Positions 9,265 to 18,263 of a stretch of DNA of 64,000 bases are shown one piece after another (within the stretch, counting starts at the first letter, position 1; every line of letters begins with the position of its first letter). Source of the stretch: Methylobacterium durans (GTDB lineage Bacteria; Pseudomonadota; Alphaproteobacteria; Rhizobiales; Beijerinckiaceae). The position numbers and the translations under genes are program-made. Below the pieces are notes generated by a model, which made no database searches, was not told the origin of the DNA, and saw nothing but the letters and a program-made list of their open reading frames with translations. The stretch spans positions 4,759,501 through 4,823,500 of the forward strand of contig NZ_CP029550.1 of the NCBI RefSeq assembly GCF_003173715.1, read 5' to 3'.

Positions 9265-9558
9265 ATGAAACCTCGCCCCCGCTCGACCCTGCATCCCTGC
9301 CTGCGCCTCGCTTTCCTGAGCGCGACGACGCTCGCCGGCCTCGCGGCGGTGCCGACACACGGCGCCGACGCGACGCTCGGTCGCGACCGCGCGCCGGTGG
9401 CGATCAACAGCGCGGAGGTCTGGAGCCTGCGACCGACGCAGGTCAGCCTTGCCGTCCAGCCGGCGGCGCGGCCCGTCCGCGGCGGACAGGCCGCGACCAT
9501 CCCGGAGGCGCGGCGGAGCGTGCGGATGGTCTACCCGGCCCTGGTCGAGGCGCGCTGA
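9265..9558 (+). CDS. Small exported protein of unknown function
   Basis: A 97-residue protein. ATG at 9265 is followed by a basic N-terminus and hydrophobic stretch (LAFLSATTLAGLAAVPTHGA) consistent with a signal peptide cut near residue 33. The mature part is short, basic and without recognisable domain. It is divergent from the MFS gene and ends 6 bp before the convergent oppC stop. Coding is supported by the signal peptide and position; function unknown. Confidence 0.55.
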   Translation: MKPRPRSTLHPCLRLAFLSATTLAGLAAVPTHGADATLGRDRAPVAINSAEVWSLRPTQVSLAVQPAARPVRGGQAATIPEARRSVRMVYPALVEAR

Positions 9559-9564
9559 GGCGCA

Positions 9565-10695
9565 TCACGCCGCCCGGCGCGGATCGAGGGCGTCGGCGAG
9601 GCCGTCGCCGAGCAGGTTCAGCGCGACGAGTGTGGCGACGAGGAAGCTCGCGGGACCGGCGAGCATCCAGGGCGCCGATTCGATGGCGCGGGCGCCTTCG
9701 GCCACCAGCACGCCCCAGCTCGTCGCGGGCTCCTGCACGCCGAGGCCGAGGAAGGACAGGAAGCTCTCCAACAGGATCACCCGCGGCACCAGCAGGGTCG
9801 CCGCCACGACGATCGGCGAGAGGGCGTTCGGCACGATGTGGCGGCGCAGGGTGGCGAGCGCCGAGAGCCCGAGCGCCTCGGCCGCGCGCACGAAGTCGCG
9901 GCGGCGCAGAGCCAGGGTCTCGGCGCGCACGATGCGGGCCATGTCGAGCCACTCGACGGCGCCGATCGCCAGGAGGATCAGCGCGAGGCTCGCCCGGAAG
10001 AACACAACGAGCACCATCACGAAGAACACGAAGGGCAGGGCGTAGAGGATGTCGACGAGGCGCATCATCACCGCGTCCGTCGCCCCGCCCACGAAGCCCG
10101 AGACCGCGCCGTAGGCGACGCCGACGAGGAGCGCGACGAGGGTCGCCGTCAGCCCGATCAGGAGCGAGACGCGCCCCGCCACGAGGCTGCGGGTGAGGAG
10201 GTCGCGCCCGTGCACGTCGGTGCCGAGGAGGAAGTGCAGGCGGCGCACCGGCACCTCGACCACGAGGCGGCGCCCGTCCGCCTCGCGGGCGAGGATGCGG
10301 GGGTCGCCGAACAGGTCGGAGCGGGGCAGGTAGACGAGGGAGCGCGGGTCGATCGGCCGGTCGGCGGCGAGCACGAGGCGCAACCGGTCGCCCGCCCGCT
10401 CGGCCTCGGCCACGGAGGCCCGCATCCGAAAGGCGATGCGGTCGAGGGCAGGGCGCAGGCGCTCCGGGCCGGGCTCGGCCGCGAGTCCCGGCGGGAGCTG
10501 GCGCAGGTCCGGGTAGCTCCGCTCCGGCGCGTGTCCCGTCAGGGCGGGGCCGAGGAGGCAGGCCAGCGCCATCGAGACCAGGACCAGGAGGGCCCCCATC
10601 GCGGCGCGGTTGCGCGCGAGCCGGCCGAGCATCAGGCGCCCCGGCGCCAGCCTGCGCGGCGCGATGGCGGCGTGCGGCGCGGCCGCCCCGCTCAC
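9565..10695 (-). CDS. oppC: Oligopeptide/dipeptide ABC transporter permease (OppC/DppC type)
   Basis: A 376-residue inner-membrane permease with about six transmembrane segments and a long periplasmic insert after the first one (residues about 60-165). LGTDVHGRDLLTRSL is the conserved entry to the permease domain, and the EAA loop that contacts the ATPase reads EALGLSALATLRRHIVPNAL. The ATG overlaps the oppB stop by four bases. No OppD/OppF ATPase gene is near, so the partner ATPase must be encoded elsewhere. Confidence 0.88.
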   Translation of the reverse strand: MSGAAAPHAAIAPRRLAPGRLMLGRLARNRAAMGALLVLVSMALACLLGPALTGHAPERSYPDLRQLPPGLAAEPGPERLRPALDRIAFRMRASVAEAERAGDRLRLVLAADRPIDPRSLVYLPRSDLFGDPRILAREADGRRLVVEVPVRRLHFLLGTDVHGRDLLTRSLVAGRVSLLIGLTATLVALLVGVAYGAVSGFVGGATDAVMMRLVDILYALPFVFFVMVLVVFFRASLALILLAIGAVEWLDMARIVRAETLALRRRDFVRAAEALGLSALATLRRHIVPNALSPIVVAATLLVPRVILLESFLSFLGLGVQEPATSWGVLVAEGARAIESAPWMLAGPASFLVATLVALNLLGDGLADALDPRRAA

Positions 10696-11614
10696 CGCCC
10701 GAGCCTCAGGCGCGGGTCGAGGATCGCCGAGAGGAGATCGGCCGCGAGGTTGAACAGGATCACCAGCACGGCGACGAGCACGACCGTGCCCATCACCAGC
10801 GTGTAGTCGCGGTTGAGCGCGCCGTCGACGAAGTAGCGGCCGATGCCGGGCAGGCCGAAGATCGTCTCGACGACGACGGAGCCGGTCAGCAGCGCCGCCG
10901 CCAGGGGCCCGAGGATCGCGACGACGGGCAGCAGCGCGCCGCGCAGCGCGTGGGCGAGCACCCGGGTCGGGCCGAGCCCCATCGCCCGCAGCGTCCGGAT
11001 GTGAGGGGCGGCAAGGCTCTCGGCGAGGGAGGTCCGGGTCAGCCGCGCGATCGCGCCGACCTGCGGCAGGGCGAGGGTGATCACGGGCAGGACGAGGTGG
11101 GCGGGCGCGCCGCCCTCCCAGCCGCCGAGGGGGAGCCAGCGCAGGGAGAGGCCGAACACGATCTGCAGGAGGGGGGCGACGACGAAGCTCGGCAGGGACA
11201 GGCTCGCGGCGGCGAGGAGGCCGACCGCGCGATCGGCACCGCCGCCCCGGCGCAGCGCCGCGAGGCTGCCGAGGCTGATCCCCGCCCCGAGCGCCAGGAG
11301 GAGGGCGAGGCTGCCCAGCGTCATCGAGACCGGCAGGCCGCGGGCGAAGAGGTCGGCGACGCCGAGGTCCCGGAAGGTGAAGGAGGGGCCGAGATCCCCG
11401 CGCGCCAGCGCCGCGAGGTAGCGCAGGTACTGCACGGGCAGGGGCTGATCGAGCCCGTAGACCCGCCGCAGATTCTCCATCGCGGCAGGCGGGAGCGGGC
11501 GCTCCAGGTCGAACGGGCCGCCGGGGCGAGCCGCATCAGGAAGAAGCTCAGCGTCACGACGAGAAACAGCGTCGGGACGGCCTGGAGCAGGCGGCGGAAG
11601 CCGTAGCCGATCAT
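10692..11614 (-). pseudogene. oppB: Oligopeptide ABC transporter permease (OppB/DppB type), frameshifted (possible sequence error)
   Basis: The start MIGYGFRRLLQAVPTLFLVV at 11614 and LSFFLMRLAP match OppB; the rest (ENLRRVYGLDQPLPVQYLRYL, the EAA-like RAMGLGPTRVLAHALRGAL, and VVETIFGLPGIGRYFVDGAL) is in another frame. The switch is at about 11,515-11,526: restoring one base gives APGGPFDLERPLPP, as expected for this family, and a protein of about 307 residues. Binding protein lies 20 bp upstream and oppC overlaps downstream, so this is one operon. Either a true mutation or an assembly indel. Confidence 0.85.
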
Positions 11615-11633
11615 GGGTTCGTGCGGCCCCGCC

Positions 11634-13247
11634 TCACGCGTCGAGCCGCAGGAAGCGGGTCGGCGCGGCGTTGCGCAGGTTGGGCTGGTAGCCGTGGAGC
11701 CGCGGCGCGATCAGGGCCTTCGAGCGGTAGTGCATCAGGGGGAGCCAGGGCAGGTCGCGCATCAGGATGCCCTCGGCCTCGGCGAGCAGCCCCGCCCGCC
11801 GCGCGAGGTCGCGCTCGGCGGCCGCGGCGGCGAGCAGCGCGTCGTAGCCGGCATTCGCGTAGCGGCCCACATTCATGCCGTCATTCGTCGAGGAGAGCAG
11901 GAACAGGAAGTTCTGCGGGTCGGAGTAATCCGCGATCCACGACATCCGCGCCACGTCGAAATCGCCACCGTCGCGCAGGTGCGCGAAGTGGGTCTTCGCG
12001 TCGGTGTAGACGAAACGGGTCTCGATCCCGAGGCCGCGCCACATCTCGGCGACGGAGATCGCCGTGTTGCGGTTGTTGTCGGTGGTGTTGAACCGGTACT
12101 CGATGGTGAGCGGCCGGCCGCCCGGCCCGAATCCCGCCTCACTCACGAGGCGGAGCGCCTCCGCCTCATTGTCGATCGGCAGCGCGTCGCGGCCCGGCGT
12201 TTCCGGGGGCGTGCCGTAATGGTCGAGGCCCGCCGGGCAGAGGGAATAGGCGGGCGCCATCGTCTCGCCCCAGACGGCGGAGGCCAGGAATTCCCGGTCG
12301 ATCACGAGGGAGAGGGCGCGGCGCAGGCGCGGGTCGTCGAAGGGCTTCTTGCGGGTGTTGAACGCCAGCGCGTAGACGCCGAGCGCCGGCCCCAGCACCA
12401 CCTGCGGGCCGAAGCGCGTCCTCAGCGAGGCCATCTGGTCGCCGGGCAGATCAGCCAGCGAATCGACCTCGCCGGCCGCGAAGCGCCGCACCGCGCTCGC
12501 GAGATCGGGCGTCGGGATGAAGGCGACGCGGGGGATGGCGATCTGCGCGGCGTCCCGGTGATGCGGATTGACCTCGAGCGTGATGCGGTCGTTCGGCACG
12601 AGGTCGCGCAGGCGGTAGGGCCCGTTCGAGACGAGGTTGCCGGGCCGCGTGAAACTGTCGCCGAAGCGCTCGACGCTGGCGCGGTGGACGGGGATCGCGG
12701 TCTGGTGGGTGAGGAGTTCGAGGAAGTAGGGAGTCGGCTCGCCGAGCGCGATCACCACGGTGCGGGGATCGGGCGCGGCCACGCCGAGGGCGTCGCCCGG
12801 CAGCTCGCCCCGGTTCACCGCGGCGGCGTTCCGGATCGGGAACAGCACCTCGGCGTATTTCGCGGCCGTCTCTGGCTTCAGGATCCGGCGGAGCGAGAAC
12901 ACGAAATCGTCCGCGACGACCGGGTCGCCGTTCGACCAGCGCCCGTCGCCCCGCAGGGCGAAGGTGTAGGTGCGCGCGTCCTCCGAGAGGGTCCAGCGCT
13001 CGGCCGCGCCCGGGATGATGGCGCCCCGGTTGTCGTAGGTGAGCAGCCCCTCGTAGAGGTCGCGCAGGATGTGCGCCTCGGCCACCGTCGAGGATTTGTG
13101 CGGGTCGAGCGTCTCCGGGTCGGCGTCGTTGCCACGTCGGTAGAGGCCGGGCTCCGCGGCGCCCGCCGCGCCGCCGAGGAGGAGGGCGGCGGCGCCCGCG
13201 AGGCAGTCCCTGCGGCGCGGAAGCATGTCCCTGCGGCGCGGGCGCAT
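11634..13247 (-). CDS. oppA: Peptide ABC transporter substrate-binding protein (family 5)
   Basis: A 537-residue periplasmic binding protein. Signal peptide with arginines (RRRDMLPRRRDCLAGAAALL, cleaved near GAAEP). Family-5 features follow: GNDADPETLDPHKSSTVAEA, LYEGLLTYDNRG, RWTLSEDARTYTFALRGDGR, and NGPYRLRDLVPND. Length is typical. It captures oligopeptides (or related solutes) and hands them to the permeases encoded just downstream. A GlcG-like gene ends 5 bp upstream on the same strand and may be cotranscribed. Confidence 0.9.
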   Translation of the reverse strand: MRPRRRDMLPRRRDCLAGAAALLLGGAAGAAEPGLYRRGNDADPETLDPHKSSTVAEAHILRDLYEGLLTYDNRGAIIPGAAERWTLSEDARTYTFALRGDGRWSNGDPVVADDFVFSLRRILKPETAAKYAEVLFPIRNAAAVNRGELPGDALGVAAPDPRTVVIALGEPTPYFLELLTHQTAIPVHRASVERFGDSFTRPGNLVSNGPYRLRDLVPNDRITLEVNPHHRDAAQIAIPRVAFIPTPDLASAVRRFAAGEVDSLADLPGDQMASLRTRFGPQVVLGPALGVYALAFNTRKKPFDDPRLRRALSLVIDREFLASAVWGETMAPAYSLCPAGLDHYGTPPETPGRDALPIDNEAEALRLVSEAGFGPGGRPLTIEYRFNTTDNNRNTAISVAEMWRGLGIETRFVYTDAKTHFAHLRDGGDFDVARMSWIADYSDPQNFLFLLSSTNDGMNVGRYANAGYDALLAAAAAERDLARRAGLLAEAEGILMRDLPWLPLMHYRSKALIAPRLHGYQPNLRNAAPTRFLRLDA

Positions 13248-13252
13248 GCGGC

Positions 13253-13687
13253 TCAGGCGCCGGTATCGGGCGTGAAGCCCGCCGCCTCAATGCCGGCCAC
13301 CGCGCAGATCTCGTCGTTGTCCGAGGTGTCGCCCGAGATGCCGACCGCGCCGACGACCCGCTCGCCCGCGCGGATCAGCACGCCGCCCGGCACCGGCACC
13401 AGGGCCGCCGGCCCGACGAGGTGGCTCACGGCGGCCACGAAATGCGGCTGCTCCTCGGCGCGCTTGGCGATGGCGCGGGAGCCGAGGCCGAGGGCCAGCG
13501 CCCCATTCGCCTTGGCGAGGGCGACCTCGGCCCGCCGGAGCGAGGCGCCGTCCTCCACCTGGACACATTTCAGAGACCCGCGGGCATCATAGACGATCAC
13601 CGCCAGCGGCTTGAGGCTGCGAGAACGCGCGGTCGCGAGCGCCGTCTCGACGATGGTGCGGGCGGCGGCGAGGGTGAGATCGGTCAT
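13253..13687 (-). CDS. GlcG/HbpS-family protein (DUF336)
   Basis: A 144-residue protein; ATG at 13687 (MTDLTLAAARTIVETALATA) fits the family start better than the upstream GTG at 13720. Conserved features are PLAVIVYDARGSLKCVQVEDGA, and the C-terminal PGGVLIRAGERVVGAVGISG. Members form octamers and some bind haem or cobalamin-like cofactors; the role is mostly unknown. It heads the peptide transporter operon with only 5 bp before oppA. Confidence 0.85.
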   Translation of the reverse strand: MTDLTLAAARTIVETALATARSRSLKPLAVIVYDARGSLKCVQVEDGASLRRAEVALAKANGALALGLGSRAIAKRAEEQPHFVAAVSHLVGPAALVPVPGGVLIRAGERVVGAVGISGDTSDNDEICAVAGIEAAGFTPDTGA

Positions 13688-13794
13688 TCGAGGTCTCGCG
13701 GAGGGCGGGGCGTCGACCAAAGGTCGTGCACTCGTCTAGAGAGCAGCTTCAGGTTGTGGCAAGCGCCCGGGACAGGGAGAGCACGGCAGGCACG

Positions 13795-14916
13795 ATGCGT
13801 CGAGGAATCATCCATATCGGAATGCCGCGGACGGGGTCCACCTCGTTCCAGGCGGTGCTGACGAACCTGCGCCCGCACCTCGCGGAGGCCGGCATCCTCT
13901 ACCCGGACCTGACGCCGCCGGGCTCGCCCCACGGGACGGAAGTCAATCACCAGCCGCTGGGCGAGGCCCTCGACGGGCGCCGGCCGCCGCCCGAGCGCGC
14001 CGCCGCCCTCAAGTGCCTGTCGGACGTGCTGGCCGGGACGGCGGCCGACACGGTGATCCTCTCCTACGAGGATTTCTCCGTGCAGAAGCCCGCCCTCGGT
14101 GTGCCCGCGACCCTGGCCGACCTGTTCCGCCGCCACGGCTTCGCGGTCGAGGTCGCGATGGTGGTGAAGCCGGTCTTCGAGCAGCTGAACTCGGCCTACG
14201 CGCACCGCGCCCAGCTCGTGCAGGAGACGCGCAGCTTCCGGGCGTATGCGGGTGCGCTCTGCGGCTCGGGGCGCTTCGCATACCACGCCCTCGTCGAGCC
14301 CTGGCTGCGCGCCGCGGATGGGCGCGTCACGGGAATCCCGCTGCGCGACGCGCGGTCCGACACGCCGCTCCTCGAGCGGATGTTCCGGGATCTCGGCCTC
14401 TCGGACCGGACCGCGTCGCTGATCTCGCCCGAGACGCTCCGCTTCGTCACGAACCGCAGCTCGGGCCCGGTCGCCGTCGAGGCGTCGCGCCGGCTCCGGC
14501 GGCTCAGGGCGCACCGGCAGGTGCCCGGCCATCCGCGGCAGATCGGCCATGTCATCGACGAGGCCGCCTGGGCGCGCGGGCTCGATCCGGAGCCGTTCCG
14601 CGGGGACGCGCCGGAGATGCGGGCGCGGGTCGACGAGCGGTACGGTGCCTCGAACGAGCGCTTCGCCCGCGCCGTCTGGGGCCGGTCCTGGTCGCAGGTC
14701 GTGGCCCCCGCGCCCGAGAGGGCGCCGAACGAGCTGGCGACGCGTCCGATCCCGGCGCGGACAGAGGCCGAGATCGCCGCGATCGTCACCGAGACGATCC
14801 GGCATTTCGGTCTCAGCGAACCGCCCGCCTGGCGCAGCATCCCGGCCGAGATCGCGGAGGCCGGGGTGGACAGGCTCGCGAGGCTCGTCGGCTACACGCG
14901 CTGGCGCGTGCCCTGA
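13795..14916 (+). CDS. Sulfotransferase-like P-loop protein
   Basis: A 373-residue protein with an N-terminal IIHIGMPRTGSTSFQAVL, the PAPS-binding P-loop of sulfotransferases, followed by HLAEAGILYPDLTP and DTVILSYEDFS. Start at 13795 places the P-loop about 10 residues in, as usual; an earlier ATG at 13726 would add 23 residues without similarity. No membrane segment. It would transfer sulfate to an unidentified acceptor such as a polysaccharide or lipid. It is divergent from the GlcG-like gene and convergent with the hydrolase that follows. Confidence 0.75.
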   Translation: MRRGIIHIGMPRTGSTSFQAVLTNLRPHLAEAGILYPDLTPPGSPHGTEVNHQPLGEALDGRRPPPERAAALKCLSDVLAGTAADTVILSYEDFSVQKPALGVPATLADLFRRHGFAVEVAMVVKPVFEQLNSAYAHRAQLVQETRSFRAYAGALCGSGRFAYHALVEPWLRAADGRVTGIPLRDARSDTPLLERMFRDLGLSDRTASLISPETLRFVTNRSSGPVAVEASRRLRRLRAHRQVPGHPRQIGHVIDEAAWARGLDPEPFRGDAPEMRARVDERYGASNERFARAVWGRSWSQVVAPAPERAPNELATRPIPARTEAEIAAIVTETIRHFGLSEPPAWRSIPAEIAEAGVDRLARLVGYTRWRVP

Positions 14917-15978
14917 TCAGACCGAAGCGGGACTGTCCGCGCGGACCGGGTCGGTCAGGTGGGTGCTGCCGATCTCGTCGAGGAACAGCTCGTAGCTGCG
15001 CGCCACCGCGCCGAGGCGCTCGAAATGCGGGAAGGCGCCGGTCGGCATGGTCTCGATCGTCCAGTTCGGCCGGTCGTAGAAGGCGTCGGCGTAGCGGTAA
15101 TCCACGAAGTCGCCGCGCGTCCCGTGGATCATCCAGACCGGCAGCCAGAGGGCGTCGTAGAGGCGCGTCGCGTCGGTCGGGAAGAGATGGCCGGCGATGA
15201 AGGAGAAGGGCGCGTGCTCGGCGCCCGGCTGGTGGGCCGAGGCGTAGCCGTAATCGAGGAGGCCCTCGTCGATGTCGCGCGAGCCCCAGGTCTTCTCCAG
15301 GAAGTAGCGCATGCTGGGACGGCTCGTGAGCGCGTCGAAGAGCGCTTGGCCCGAGACCGGCAGGTCGAGTGCGGCGCGGGCGGTGTCGTTGCCGCGGTTG
15401 CCGCCGAGGGGGCCGCGGCCGGAGAGGCGCGCGTCGAACCCGGTCGGGCTGATCAGGCCGAGGCTCCGGTAATCCTGCGCCCGCTCCAAAGCCGCCCGCG
15501 CGAGGTACTCCGCCGAGAGCGAGAGGGCGATCGCGTCGATCCGCGCGGCAGTGTGCCGGCGCCGGATCTCGGCCACGACCGCGTGGATCGCGCCCACCAT
15601 CACGGCCGGCGTGTAGACCTGCCGGCGCCGCTCCGAGAAGCCGAATCCCGGCAGGTCGAGGGCGTAGACCGGGCGCGAGCGGGCGAAGTGCCGGTAGAGC
15701 GGGCGGACCTCGTAGGCGCTCGCCGCGGCGTTGACCGAGTGGATCAGGAGGAGCGGCACGCCGCTCTCCAGCCCGTCGTCGTAGAGGTTCACCGCCCCGA
15801 CCGGGGTGCGCAGGCGCTGCAGGCGCCCCGGCAGGGCGGGGGGCAGGGGAACGCGGTGGTCGATGCCGAGGCGGCTATAGGCGATCCAGCCCGCCGCCCC
15901 GCCGAGAACGGCGAGGCCGAGGCCGCGGGCCGCGCGTCCGGCGAGGTGCGGGAGGAAGCTGTGGGGTCGGCTGGGCAT
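14917..15978 (-). CDS. Alpha/beta hydrolase, membrane-anchored
   Basis: A 353-residue protein; start at 15978 follows a GAGG box. A hydrophobic segment at residues 16-32 is a likely anchor or uncleaved signal. The alpha/beta hydrolase core follows: VPLLLIHSVNAAASAYEVRPLY, VYALDLPGFGFSERR, and the nucleophile elbow region AIALSLSAEYLARAAL (SLSAE in place of GxSxG). The catalytic acid and histidine fit GDFVD and PHFER. The altered elbow (first glycine replaced by serine) is noteworthy. Substrate unknown. Confidence 0.82.
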   Translation of the reverse strand: MPSRPHSFLPHLAGRAARGLGLAVLGGAAGWIAYSRLGIDHRVPLPPALPGRLQRLRTPVGAVNLYDDGLESGVPLLLIHSVNAAASAYEVRPLYRHFARSRPVYALDLPGFGFSERRRQVYTPAVMVGAIHAVVAEIRRRHTAARIDAIALSLSAEYLARAALERAQDYRSLGLISPTGFDARLSGRGPLGGNRGNDTARAALDLPVSGQALFDALTSRPSMRYFLEKTWGSRDIDEGLLDYGYASAHQPGAEHAPFSFIAGHLFPTDATRLYDALWLPVWMIHGTRGDFVDYRYADAFYDRPNWTIETMPTGAFPHFERLGAVARSYELFLDEIGSTHLTDPVRADSPASV

Positions 15979-16065
15979 CGGAAACCTCGCATCTGCCGGC
16001 GACAACGTCACAGGCGAAGCCCCGTTGCGTCCTGCGGCCAGGCTTGATGCGACGGGCGCCTGATC

Positions 16066-17931
16066 TCAGCCGGCCGCCTCGATCTCGGCGCTGAGGTTCA
16101 GCCACTCCTCCTCCGCAGTGCCGAGGGCGGCCGCGGCCTCCGCGCGCATCCGGGCGAGCTCGCCGGCCTTGGCGGCGTTCGCCTGAAAGGCGGTGCCGTC
16201 GGCAAGCGCCGCGTCGATCTTGGCGATGGCGTCCGAGAGCTTGCCCATGCGGGCCTCGATCCCGTCGAGCTTCTTGCGGAGCGGCGCCAGCGCCACCCGC
16301 CTCTCGGCGTTCGAGCGGCGCTCCACGGCCTTCTGGCCGCCCGTCGCCTCCCCGCGGCTCTCCTCCCGCTCCGGCCCCGCGAGGACGAGGCGGCGGTAAT
16401 CGTCCATGTCGCCGTCGAAGCTCTTCACCGAACCGTTCGAGACGAGCCAGAGCCGGTCGGCGCAGGCCTCGATCAGGAAGCGGTCGTGCGAGACGAGGAT
16501 CACGGCCCCCTCGTAATCGTTGATCGCCTCCACGAGGGCCTGCCGGCTCTCGATGTCGAGGTGGTTCGTCGGCTCGTCGAGGATCAGGAGGTGGGGCCCG
16601 TTGAACGCAGCGAGCCCCATCAGCAGGCGCGCCTTCTCGCCCCCCGAGAGCTGGGAGACCGGCGTGTCGGACTTCGCGGCCGGGAAGCCGAGGCGGGCGG
16701 TCGCCGCGCGGGCCCGCGCTTCCGGCACGTCCGGCATCCGGGCGCGCACGTGGGCGTAGGCGCTCTCGGCCGGATTCAGCTCGTCGAGCTGGTGCTGGGC
16801 GAAGTAGGCGACCTCCATCTTGGACGAGCGCTTCAATTCGCCCGCAAGCGGGGGCAGGCGCCCGCCGATCAGCTTGCAGAACGTCGACTTGCCGTTGCCG
16901 TTGGCGCCGAGGAGCGCCACGCGGTCGTCGGGGGCGAGGCTGAGGTTCAGCCCCGAGAGCACGATCCGGTCGCTGTAGCCCGCCTGGACCCGCTCCATCG
17001 CGACGATCGGCGGCGAGAGCGGCCGCTCCGGGCTCGGCAGGTGGATCACCGGCATCTCGTCCTCGATCAGCGCCGCGATCGGCTCCATCTTGGCGAGCCG
17101 CTTCATGCGGGACTGGGCCTGGCGGGCCTTGGTGGCCTTGGCCTTGAACCGGTCGATGAAGCTCTGCAGGTGGGCGCGCTCGACGTCCTGCTTGGCCTTG
17201 GCCTTCGCCTGCAGCACGCGCTTCTCGGCGAGCTGGCGGGCGAAGGAGGTGTAGCCGCCCCGCCAGAGGGTGAGCTGCCCCCGGTCGAGATGCAGGATGT
17301 GGTCGACGCAGGTGTCGAGCAGGTCGCGGTCGTGGCTGATGATGACGGCGGTGCGCGGGTAGCGCTCGAGGTAGTCGTAGAGCCAGAGCGTGCCCTCGAT
17401 GTCGAGGTAGTTGGTCGGCTCGTCGAGGAGCAGGAGATCCGGCTCGGAGAAGAGCACGGCGGCCAGCGCCACGCGCATGCGCCAGCCGCCTGAGAAGTCG
17501 GAGCAGGGGCGTCCTTGCGCCGCCGCGTCGAAGCCAAGGCCGTGCAGGATCGCCGCCGCGCGGGCCGGCGCCGCGTGCGCGCCGATATCGACGAGGCGCG
17601 TCTCGATCTCCGCCCGGCGCAGGCCCTCGGCGGTCTCCGCCTCCTGCATCAGGCGGGTGCGCTCGGTATCGGCGGCGAGCACCACCGCGTGCAGCGTCTC
17701 CGGCCCGGCCGGCGCCTCCTGGGCGACGGCGCCGATCCGCATGCCCCGGGGCATGGCGACGTCGCCGCCGTCGGTCGGGATGTCTCCGAGGATCGCCCGG
17801 AACAGAGTGGTCTTGCCCGCGCCGTTGCGGCCGACGAGCCCGACGCGGGCGCCGTCGGGAATCGCGAAGGTGGCGCCGTCGAGGATGAGGCGCTCGCCGA
17901 TGCGGTAGGTGAGGTCGTTGACGCGGAGCAT
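16066..17931 (-). CDS. ABC-F family ATPase
   Basis: A 621-residue cytoplasmic protein with two ATP-binding domains and no membrane segment. First domain: Walker A GRNGAGKTT, signature FSGGWRMRVALA, Walker B LLLLDEPTNYLD. The linker (about residues 235-305) is rich in Lys/Arg and helical, the interaction motif that enters the ribosome E site. Second domain: GANGNGKST, LSGGEKARLLMG and LLILDEPTNHLD. A C-terminal coiled coil (about 530-620) suggests the Uup/YheS side of the family. Role: ribosome-associated translation factor. Confidence 0.92.
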   Translation of the reverse strand: MLRVNDLTYRIGERLILDGATFAIPDGARVGLVGRNGAGKTTLFRAILGDIPTDGGDVAMPRGMRIGAVAQEAPAGPETLHAVVLAADTERTRLMQEAETAEGLRRAEIETRLVDIGAHAAPARAAAILHGLGFDAAAQGRPCSDFSGGWRMRVALAAVLFSEPDLLLLDEPTNYLDIEGTLWLYDYLERYPRTAVIISHDRDLLDTCVDHILHLDRGQLTLWRGGYTSFARQLAEKRVLQAKAKAKQDVERAHLQSFIDRFKAKATKARQAQSRMKRLAKMEPIAALIEDEMPVIHLPSPERPLSPPIVAMERVQAGYSDRIVLSGLNLSLAPDDRVALLGANGNGKSTFCKLIGGRLPPLAGELKRSSKMEVAYFAQHQLDELNPAESAYAHVRARMPDVPEARARAATARLGFPAAKSDTPVSQLSGGEKARLLMGLAAFNGPHLLILDEPTNHLDIESRQALVEAINDYEGAVILVSHDRFLIEACADRLWLVSNGSVKSFDGDMDDYRRLVLAGPEREESRGEATGGQKAVERRSNAERRVALAPLRKKLDGIEARMGKLSDAIAKIDAALADGTAFQANAAKAGELARMRAEAAAALGTAEEEWLNLSAEIEAAG

Positions 17932-18152
17932 GGCGCGCCTTCTGGCGAGGCGCGGGCGCGGAGGCAAGCGGCGCGCGCGACGAAGCGGGGCGGAGCCGAT
18001 CCCGCGGGCCCGATCGCGACCGTGCCGCAGGCTGGACCGGCTTGCCGCGGGCCCACGGACCGGGCCATAACAGGGTTGCCGTGCGCCGCCGCGCGCCGGT
18101 CTCCGGGGGGGCTCCTCACGACGCGCCGCGCGCGCCGACGGAAACCCGGACG

Positions 18153-18257
18153 ATGCAGCTCATCGAGACACTGACCAACGTCCGCCGGATCGAAGGCTGG
18201 CGCGCGGCTCTGCGCGCAGTCATCGAGCGCTGGCTGATCGGCTGCTACGAATCCTGA
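18153..18257 (+). CDS. Possible 34-residue small protein
   Basis: ATG at 18153 opens a short frame, MQLIETLTNVRRIEGWRAAL onward, with a GGAAA box upstream and strong amphipathic helical character, ending 6 bp before the convergent LpxC-like stop. It resembles the many short basic helical proteins of this genus, but the length prevents confident assignment. No function is proposed. Confidence 0.4.
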   Translation: MQLIETLTNVRRIEGWRAALRAVIERWLIGCYES

Positions 18258-18263
18258 AATCCG

